From: Lucinisca nassula
Lineage: Eukaryota > Mollusca > Bivalvia > Lucinida > Lucinidae
Direction of reading: 5' to 3'
Assembly: GCA_963580285.1 (NCBI GenBank)
Contig: OY757011.1
Span: 118,487,874 to 118,551,873, forward strand
Length of the DNA stretch: 64,000 nt
Shown here in pieces: positions 57,851 to 64,000 of the stretch; the stretch's first letter is position 1, and each line of letters begins with the position of its first letter. The notes below the pieces were generated by a model, which ran no database searches, was not told the origin of the DNA, and was given only the letters and a program-made list of their open reading frames with translations. The position numbers and the translations under genes were made by a program.

Positions 57851-57886
57851 CCCCCCCCCCCCCCCCCCCCAAAAAAAAAAAAAAAA
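57851..57886. repeat. C20-A16 homopolymer junction
   Basis: Twenty Cs are followed directly by sixteen As. The length in this sequence may be unreliable, because long homopolymers are error-prone. Confidence 0.9.
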
Positions 57887-58570
57887 CCTTAACGCTTAAT
57901 AGCCCCAAAAAATGCATATTTATTTTGCCATTGCTTATAATATTTACGACTGAGCTCATTAGTATACCTGACGTCTATTTTCCGTGTCCCTGTTAAGAGA
58001 TGATCTCGTAACGCTAGCATATTAAGAATGACTGTGGACGCCGATGCTGCGTATGCATGTCGCGTCGACGTCCACACGGGGCAGTCATAGGTCGACTGTT
58101 GACTGGGCGGAACATTGCAAGGTACGATGCATACATATGTGTATGCTCTATCCCACACTTATGCTTCTTGTAAATGGTGTACTTCTTACTGACTTGTACC
58201 CTTGTTATTTTCATATTTGGCGAAAAGCATTTTGTATGTTTAATGCCAATAAAATATTTGTATTGTATTGTTGTATTGACTTCAAACTGTGCCGTTGTTG
58301 GTTTGTTCAAAAACCCAGAAAGTCTATTAGTTTGTTTTGTTGTTCAGAGTCACAGAAAACAGCTAATGTCCTATCAAAATGGTCAGTTTGCCAACCACAC
58401 TAATCATTGGTATGCTTTGACCTTTTTAGCGGTTAACTCGTAATTACGAGAAAATTAACTCAATATTACGAGATAATTATCTCATTATCACCACAGAAAA
58501 AGAAGACGAAGAAGAAACCTCCACTGACCTCTCAAGTAATTACTCATTCTCGCCACATACATAAGGTATC
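57887..58570. other. unique DNA with possible LINE 3' end and ATTACGAG palindromes
   Basis: 'gccaataaaatatttgtattg' at about 58,243-58,275, with a following short TTGTA repeat, resembles a retroposon 3' end with a polyadenylation signal; no upstream reverse-transcriptase frame is visible. 58,437-58,484 contains the perfect palindrome CTCGTAATTACGAG and related AT-rich inverted units. Confidence 0.35.
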
Positions 58571-58869
58571 GACCCCCGCCCATCGGGGCTTGAAGAAATA
58601 GATTGGGCTGCCTGATGCTTCCACACAGAACTGAAACCAACCGCACATGAGTACTGGTAAACCGCTTAGATGTTCTAAGCCTACCCAGGAATAGCGGCAC
58701 GAGTCGGACCGTCCATGCATATAAACCTTATTGGTTTCATTGGGCGGCAGTGCTTGAAATGTCATTTCATATCAATGTTTAGTAAAAGTCCCACAAAATT
58801 GTAAGCAACGTCTCCAAAATGACCTAAATAGTATTGTCAGGGACGTTATACCTCAAATCAAGCAAATAA
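58571..58869 (+). mobile_element. SINE-like family A, near-full copy
   Basis: Runs from GACCCCCGCCCATCGGGGCT (5') to CAGGGACGTTATACCTCAAA and a TCAAGCAAATAAA tail (3'). Imperfect target duplication: ACATAAGGTATCG at about 58,558 and ACATAGGTGTCG at about 58,870. It faces the oppositely oriented copy at 59,042. Confidence 0.8.
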
Positions 58870-59041
58870 ACATAGGTGTCGCAGAAGAATGCCTTGCTCC
58901 TTCGTTTCAAACCGAGATCCCATCTCAGAACGACTGAATTGTTGTTGAGAGGGCCAAAAAATATGAGATAAACAATACCTGCCACCTGTCACAATCATTA
59001 CTTATAAGTGCGTGGGGTGGTGAGGGAGAGGGTACATGCGT

Positions 59042-59345
59042 TGGTTGGTTGGTTGATTTGAGGTTTAGCGTCCCCGTCAACACTGTAGAGGTCATTTTGG
59101 AGACATTGCTTCCAATTTTGTGGGACTTTTACTCGACACTGAGATGAAATGACATCTCAAGCCCTGCCGCCCAATGAAACCAATAGGATTTATAAGCAGT
59201 GACGCGCCGACTTGCACCGCTTTGCCTGGGCAGGCCTAGAGCCTCTTAGCGGTTTACCAGTACTAGTGTGCAAGTCGGTTTCAGCTCTGCGTGGAAGCAT
59301 CATGCAGCCCATCTATTTCTTCAAGCCCCGATGGTCGGGGGCCGA
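59042..59345 (-). mobile_element. SINE-like family A, full copy with 12-bp TSD
   Basis: GGGTACATGCGT flanks it exactly at 59,030-59,041 and 59,346-59,357. On the minus strand it runs from TCGGCCCCCGACCATCGGGG to GACGGGGACGCTAAACCTCA and ends in an AATCAACCAACCAACCAA tail. No convincing A or B box was found in its 5' part, so the head's origin is unresolved (tRNA-derived with decay, or another Pol III gene). Confidence 0.88.
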
Positions 59346-59753
59346 GGGTACATGCGTGTGTGTCTTTCAATGTGCCGCGTGTCCATATACCTGGATCTAT
59401 GTGTGTTTAGTGAAGGTGCTGTTTTTGAAGTGATGTTGTTTGTTCGGATCTTCTCGTCGGTGCCAAAAGCACTTTTCCCTGAGCCCACTCTAGCACCCAT
59501 CAATTGTCACAAAATACCCACCTTATCTGTTCTTATGAATTAATGGACTGGAAAATATTGTAAACCCTGATGAGACGGTTCATATCGAGCCGTATCGTCT
59601 GGGTCTACACTGCTTTCGATAGGTACGTGTATCGGTTTATAGGGTTGAAAGGGGTAAACACTTTCCAGTCGTATTAAAGTGGCACATTTTCCCGCCATTT
59701 TGCAAAGGGAGAAAACTTTCGGAGCTTTTTGTTCGCTTTCCAGCGGAAAAAAG

Positions 59754-59819
59754 GAGTCAACTCTTAAAGGAAATAATTTGCTCCTCAGGGGCAAATTCCT
59801 TCTTTAAGAGTTGACCCCT
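59754..59819. repeat. short inverted repeat
   Basis: GAGTCAACTCTTAAAGGAA...TTTGC pairs with GCAAATTCC...TTAAGAGTTGAC. Related text occurs at about 5,355. 59,358-59,753 contains no gene that I can see. Confidence 0.6.
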
Positions 59820-59952
59820 ATTGACATGAGTGACGAAAATACTTTTGGATGAGTTGCCTCCCCTGACAGTGTATCCATTTCCTTAACAAATGATAAGTGA
59901 ACTCTAAGGCTGTGAAATTTCAATGACTCTCTCGCCGATTGCTCGTTTACCA

Positions 59953-60925
59953 GTGGCGCGTTCAACAATGCGAGCGCTCGCTGGAGTACCTAAGGCATCA
60001 GGGGATGAGGCGCTCGCTTGAGCGCCTAAGGCAACAGGGGACAGTTTCGCATTTGAGGGTGGACTTTTTTTTTCAAAATATTATAGTAGTAGGGTCAATA
60101 ATGGCAGGGTTAATCATAGAAACTGTGATATTTTTGCCAATGTGGGCTTGTTTGCAGAGTACATGCATTTGTATTTTATGGAATGGAATACGAAAGTAAG
60201 GATGCTAGGCAAGTTCAAGGTGCAGCGGCATATCTGAATTCACGAAGGAAACTTTGGCACTAACAAGTGGCTGTTTTTCAGGGTATTCCTGTCCACCTGA
60301 CTGAGTGTACATGACATTTCAACAGGTGCCAAGTGCTGGTGTTTTGGGAGTAAATTCAAATTCAAAGGATCTGTCAAAGCTAGGTGGAGTCATGCTTTTT
60401 TGTATGTAAAAATAGTGAGTAGGTAAGTGGAATGATGCTGCTGTCAGCCTATGCAAAAAGAGAAGTGTTTCTTTGGTATCCTGTTTCGATTTTGTGCATA
60501 TGTGGAGCACGCTGAAACCAGAACAGAATATCGCTTTCTTCAGAAGTTGTTGATAACGATTCAAAAACTTAGTATGGCCCGGACAAAAAAGTGCTGCGAT
60601 TAACTGTCCCCTGATGCCTGAACAAACAAAAACACACTATTGAACGAAAGTGGGCGCCCGCTGTTTCAAGATGGCGACCTTAGACTGTTCGTCTGCTTCC
60701 CTGCCTATCAGAAGTTCTGCTTGAGGACTGTGGAAGGTAGTATTTTCTTCGCAGCTTCAGCTGAGGCTAAACTTCCATTCCCTTCACGCATGTGCAAAGG
60801 ATTCAGTACCCAGCGATACACCTCTCAGACTGTATCGCAAGAACTCGCAAGTGCGCCGGCGAGCGCTTGCGTTCAGGAGGCAAACAGGCGAGCGCTCGGT
60901 GGACGCCCGCGTTGCTGAACGCACT
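59953..60925. mobile_element. possible non-autonomous DNA element, imperfect ends
   Basis: GCGCGTTCAACAATGCGAGCGCTCGC at the left (given here in parts: GCGCGTTCAACAATG, CGAGCGCTCGC) resembles the complement of GCGAGCGCTCGG...GCGTTGCTGAACGC at the right. A subterminal pair, 'aggcaacaggggacagtt' (about 60,028) and 'aactgtcccctgatgcc' (about 60,602), is also inverted. The interior has weak frames of 81-92 codons without recognised domains. Alternative: two unrelated GC-rich repeats. Confidence 0.4.
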
Positions 60926-61235
60926 CAGGGCTGAGTCGAACTCGTTCTTGACTCTCTAAGAAATTGTTCCCGTAGATTCTGAGGAAAATTGTTAGATATA
61001 ATTCTTTTATAGACGATCTAACATAAGTATTCATGTATTATTGAATTTATTAAACGAGTTGAGGAAAATGGATAAAATGGGAGGCTTCGCCGTGCATTTA
61101 ATCCCTTTTCCTAAACGTTTTTAATAAATTTAATAATCCATGAAAAAGATATTTTGTAATGAAAAGGTATCTTGTGCGTACTCATTAGAATCGGAACAAT
61201 GATGATAATGAGGCGATTTTATGTTCGAGTCATTG
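60926..61235. mobile_element. degraded copy of the 56,601 MITE with a nested hairpin
   Basis: 'ggctgagtcgaactcgttct' and 'actcattagaatcg...gaggcgattt...gttcgagtcattg' match the reverse complement of 56,601-56,946. It is interrupted at 61,030-61,142 by a foldback (41-bp arms: TCATGTATTATTGAATTTAT and its imperfect complement). Confidence 0.55.
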
Positions 61236-61462
61236 TAGTTTCATCGTAATGAACTTGCGTATGTAACGCGACCTCTGATTGGATAACGTCAAAAATGCGG
61301 AAGTATTTTTCTGCGATATGCTGTTTGAAACCCGACGTCATCATGTAACGTCGCTTTTTATTGGCTGGCATTTGTTTTACGCAGCTCACGGCGCTTGCCG
61401 TTTTAAGCAAAATGGTACAGTTTTTTAACAAAACAACCAAGTGCATTAGAATGGGGATAATT

Positions 61463-61818
61463 GTATTGGGGAGGTAGATTGTCTGTTTTACGGTCGCAAA
61501 TCCGTTTTACGGCTCCGCTGGCGCGTCGCCGTAAAACGAGATTTCCGACCGTGAATCCGGCCCGCACACTAGTACTGGTAAACCGCTTAGAGGATCTAAG
61601 CCTGTCCAGGAACCGCGGTGCGAGGCGGACCGTCTATGCTTATAAACCCTATTGGTTTCAACGGGCGACAGGGCTTGAGATGTTATTTCATCTCAGTGTC
61701 GGGTAAAAGTCCCACAAAATTGGAAGCAACGTCTCCAAAATGACCTTTACAGTGTTGACGGGGACGTTAAACCTCAAATCAAACAAACAAAAAACCGTCG
61801 ATTTACCTCCCCAAATGA
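61463..61818. mobile_element. inverted-repeat element split by a SINE A copy
   Basis: Ends TTGGGGAGGTAGAT and ATTTACCTCCCCAA are inverted. An internal hairpin (61,490-61,552) pairs ACGGTCGCAAATCCGTTTTA with its imperfect complement ending TTTCCGACCGT. SINE A occupies 61,563-61,798. Confidence 0.6.
61563..61798 (+). mobile_element. SINE-like family A, 5'-truncated copy
   Basis: Begins near CACACTAGTACTGGTAAACC and ends GACGGGGACGTTAAACCTCA with an AATCAAACAAACAAAAAA tail. The tail is the best preserved in the family here and fixes the orientation. Confidence 0.88.
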
Positions 61819-61913
61819 CAAATTTTAATACAGTAATCCCCCAACCCAGAGGACCAATGGTCCTGAGCCACTCACCTGAGTTCTGAGCGTTTATGGAGCC
61901 ATTTCATTTTTGA

Positions 61914-62229
61914 TTTTGTTTGCTTGTTTGTATTGGAATTTAACGGCCCGGTCAATACTATTTTAGATCATCTTTGAGCTGGTTAGTTTACCTATCCACA
62001 CTTTTCCCGGACAGGCCTATACGTAAGCGGTTAACCAGTACGGTGCACATTCTTTCGCCAGAAACTGACAACTGTCCTTCTTGAATCAGCGGAAGGGAGA
62101 GAATGACCGTAGGAATGATTTCATGATCAATCTCCGCGAAAGAATGTTGCCGACCCCGGCAGGTATCTAACTCGCGTCTTCCTGATCACCAGTCGGACGC
62201 GCATCCGACTGAGCTCCCGGGGCCGACTA
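61914..62229 (-). mobile_element. SINE family B, full copy with 13-bp TSD
   Basis: ATTTCATTTTTGA (61,901-61,913) and ATTTCATTTCTGA (62,230-62,242) flank it. The minus strand starts with a degraded tRNA-like head (GTCGGCCCCGGGAGCTCAGT, CGGATGCGCGTCC), followed by the family body. It ends GGGCCGTTAAATTCC with an AATACAAACAAGCAAACA tail. Confidence 0.88.
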
Positions 62230-62242
62230 ATTTCATTTCTGA

Positions 62243-62412
62243 GAAGAGGATTAGAGAGATTTTACCATGGTAGCCATATTGGTCATGTGACCTGATATTG
62301 GGTCCATTGGTTCCAGAGCAGGAGGTTCCTGAAAGGTGTTTAACCTCATATGGGCATGTCGGCCATATTGGTCCTGTGAATAAATTTTCACTTGTTTGAT
62401 CCTAAAAGCTAA
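62243..62412. repeat. short degenerate tandem-like segment
   Basis: 'tggtagccatattggtcatgtgacc' and 'tgtcggccatattggtcctgtg' occur about 95 bp apart, like the tandem families elsewhere. No gene. Confidence 0.4.
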
Positions 62413-63687
62413 AATATCAATGCTGGAGTTCCTCAAGGGTCCGTCTTGGGCCCTCTATTATTTTTAATATACGTGAATGACATATCTGAATCGCTGCTAA
62501 GTTTGACAAGGTTATTTGCAGATGATAGTTCTTTGTTTTTTTCAGCATCTAGTATTGCTGATATTGAAGGTATTATTAACCATGATCTTCACATTTTAGT
62601 TGCATGGGCAAAACAGTGGCTTGTAAAGTTCAATCCGCTGAAAACAGAAGCAATGCTTTTTACTTTAAAAGGGTTTGAAAATTTTCCAAAGTTAATATTC
62701 AACGACACTGAAATTAAATTTGTAGATAACCACAAACATCTAGGTTTGACGCTTAGCAGCAATTGTAAGTGGCATACACATATTGACAATATTTTAAATA
62801 GTGCGGCAAAAGTTGTTGGTATTATGAGAAAGTTAAAATTCACGCTAAATAGATTTGCCTTAAATCAAATTTATAATTCATATGTCCTTCCGATACTTGA
62901 ATACTCCTCTTTAGTATGGGATGGTTGCACAGAGCAAGATTCTAATGCTTTGGAAATATTACAAAATGAAGCAGCCAGAATTGTAACTGGACTGACAAGG
63001 TCTGTTTCACTCGAATTATTATACAAAGAATGTGGGTGGACTCCTTTATCGGAGAGACGTAAAAAACAGAAACTATATTTTATGTACAGATCAATCAATG
63101 GGCAAGTCCCCTCGTATATTGTTGATCTCATTCCTCCTGCCGTAAGAGAAACCACTAATTATCCAATCAGAAACCGTAATAACCTCTCCGTTCCTTTCTG
63201 CAGAACAGAGCTATTTCGAAATTCTTGTATTCCATCATCTCTGTTATTATGGAACGACTTGGATGAGAATTTACGCAATAGCTCTTCTCTTAATTCTTTT
63301 AAATATGCAATAAAAAGTCATTATTCAATTACAGAGGGAGTACCAAAATATTATATTCAAGGTGATAGATTTTTATCTGTAATGCATGCTAGAATACGTA
63401 ACAAATGTAGCAACTTGTTCAGTGACTTATACACTAAACATTTATTAATCAGTCCTGTTTGTCAATGTAACTTAGAAAATGAGGATGCTGAGCACTATTT
63501 TTTTCGCTGTCCGAAATATGCAAATCAGAGAGTAAATCTTTTTACCGAAACTCGAAATTTTCACCCCCTTAATTTAAATATTTTACTTTATGGTATTACA
63601 CAGCTACCATTCGAGGAGAACATGATTATTTTCAATGCTGTACATACATACATCAAGAATACTGGTAGATTTTCTAACAACTTCTGA
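62413..63687 (+). CDS. 5'-truncated LINE ORF2: C-terminal half of a non-LTR reverse transcriptase
   Basis: An open frame of 424 codons plus stop, with an in-frame stop just upstream at 62,410-62,412. No genuine ATG starts it: the coding match begins with N-I-N-A-G-V-P-Q-G (62,413), so the element is cut inside the RT domain. Visible, numbering from 62,413: the VPQGSVLGPLLF box (residues 6-17), the catalytic FADD (35-38; 62,515-62,526), KTEAM (77-81), HLG (109-111), PILEYSSLVWDG (160-171), LQNEAARIVTGL (183-194) and a late zinc-knuckle-like C-x-C-x8-H-x4-C (Cys350 to Cys366). Missing: the endonuclease and the first catalytic Asp motif. This order is that of jockey/CR1/L2-type LINEs; the clade is not resolved. 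The lack of stops or frameshifts implies a young insertion. It cannot encode an active enzyme. Confidence 0.93.
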   Translation, partial: NINAGVPQGSVLGPLLFLIYVNDISESLLSLTRLFADDSSLFFSASSIADIEGIINHDLHILVAWAKQWLVKFNPLKTEAMLFTLKGFENFPKLIFNDTEIKFVDNHKHLGLTLSSNCKWHTHIDNILNSAAKVVGIMRKLKFTLNRFALNQIYNSYVLPILEYSSLVWDGCTEQDSNALEILQNEAARIVTGLTRSVSLELLYKECGWTPLSERRKKQKLYFMYRSINGQVPSYIVDLIPPAVRETTNYPIRNRNNLSVPFCRTELFRNSCIPSSLLLWNDLDENLRNSSSLNSFKYAIKSHYSITEGVPKYYIQGDRFLSVMHARIRNKCSNLFSDLYTKHLLISPVCQCNLENEDAEHYFFRCPKYANQRVNLFTETRNFHPLNLNILLYGITQLPFEENMIIFNAVHTYIKNTGRFSNNF

Positions 63688-63772
63688 GATTATGCATCGA
63701 ATCATGTATGCGTGATGATCTATATCATACCGCTGAATCCCAAACCACAACCATTCTGTAGAGACACACACT

Positions 63773-63803
<31 letters not shown>

Positions 63804-64000
63804 TCAAATACTGCTAAAGTATAAATGTTAATAATTTATGTGTTTGTCATTGTCGCGTGACTGTAATTTTGATGATGTTACTATATGTAGGGGAAGGGTC
63901 GTAACTAATGTTGTGAGAACTTGTGACCCAACCCCATTGCATGCATGTTTTGTCATGTTTTGATGCAATAAAATACGTTTAAACTAAAAGCTTTCATTAA
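63688..64000 (+). mobile_element. LINE 3' untranslated region
   Basis: Continues from the RT frame. It contains a (TTTA)n microsatellite at about 63,772-63,804 and an AATAAA polyadenylation signal at 63,967-63,972. The end of the element and its tail are at or beyond the window edge, so its target-site duplication cannot be read. Confidence 0.7.

Noticed and set aside
58044..58443. Overlapping frames of 89-119 codons
   Set aside because: No recognisable domain, mutual overlap in several frames, and a retroposon-like 3' end inside.
60640..60918. 92-codon frame beginning near an AAGATGGCGAC motif as a first exon
   Set aside because: The frame from the actual ATG at 60,670 stops after 17 codons, there is no domain, and the region lies within a suspected mobile element.

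Overview
The window is non-coding, repeat-dominated DNA from an animal nuclear genome. tRNA-headed SINEs with CAAA-type tails, many small inverted-repeat elements, a jockey/CR1/L2-like LINE, long satellite arrays and short tandem repeats ending in GACGGACG tracts all fit a lophotrochozoan, most likely a bivalve mollusc. That placement rests on repeat style and is an inference. I see no host protein-coding gene, rRNA or CRISPR. The only convincing coding sequence is the C-terminal half of a LINE reverse transcriptase at the right edge.

Layout. (1) 1-8,600: AT-rich DNA with short tandem repeats (about 145 bp at 1.0-2.0 kb, about 140 bp at 3.8-4.6 kb) and a series of inverted-repeat elements, one carrying a nested tRNA-Asp-like sequence. 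(2) 8,600-28,900: an 89-bp satellite in + orientation (arrays 9.04-15.4, 20.8-21.9 and 22.7-27.9 kb), separated by divergent monomers of the same period and pierced by SINEs and small DNA elements, several with readable target-site duplications. (3) 28,900-33,540: unique AT-rich DNA, then two non-coding tandem families of about 120 and 167 bp. (4) 33,540-48,300: the same satellite in inverted orientation (33.5-37.5 and 39.4-46.6 kb), flanked by inverted copies of the blocks seen at 8-22 kb, so much of the window is a large imperfect inverted duplication. It contains an apparently exact 1,612-bp tandem duplication. (5) 48,300-51,500: AT-rich DNA and a roughly 135-bp tandem repeat rich in TGACCTTTGACCT. 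(6) 51,570-52,750: a composite element made of about 50 units of a self-complementary 21-bp repeat. (7) 52,800-62,400: a dense set of MITE-like elements and SINEs, including a palindromic hairpin module that recurs in elements with unrelated termini. (8) 62,413-64,000: a 5'-truncated LINE with an intact reading frame.

No genes cooperate here. The story is one of nested mobile elements and satellite turnover. The many long open frames on both strands between 9 and 46 kb and between 51.6 and 52.7 kb are by-products of stop-poor tandem repeats, not genes.
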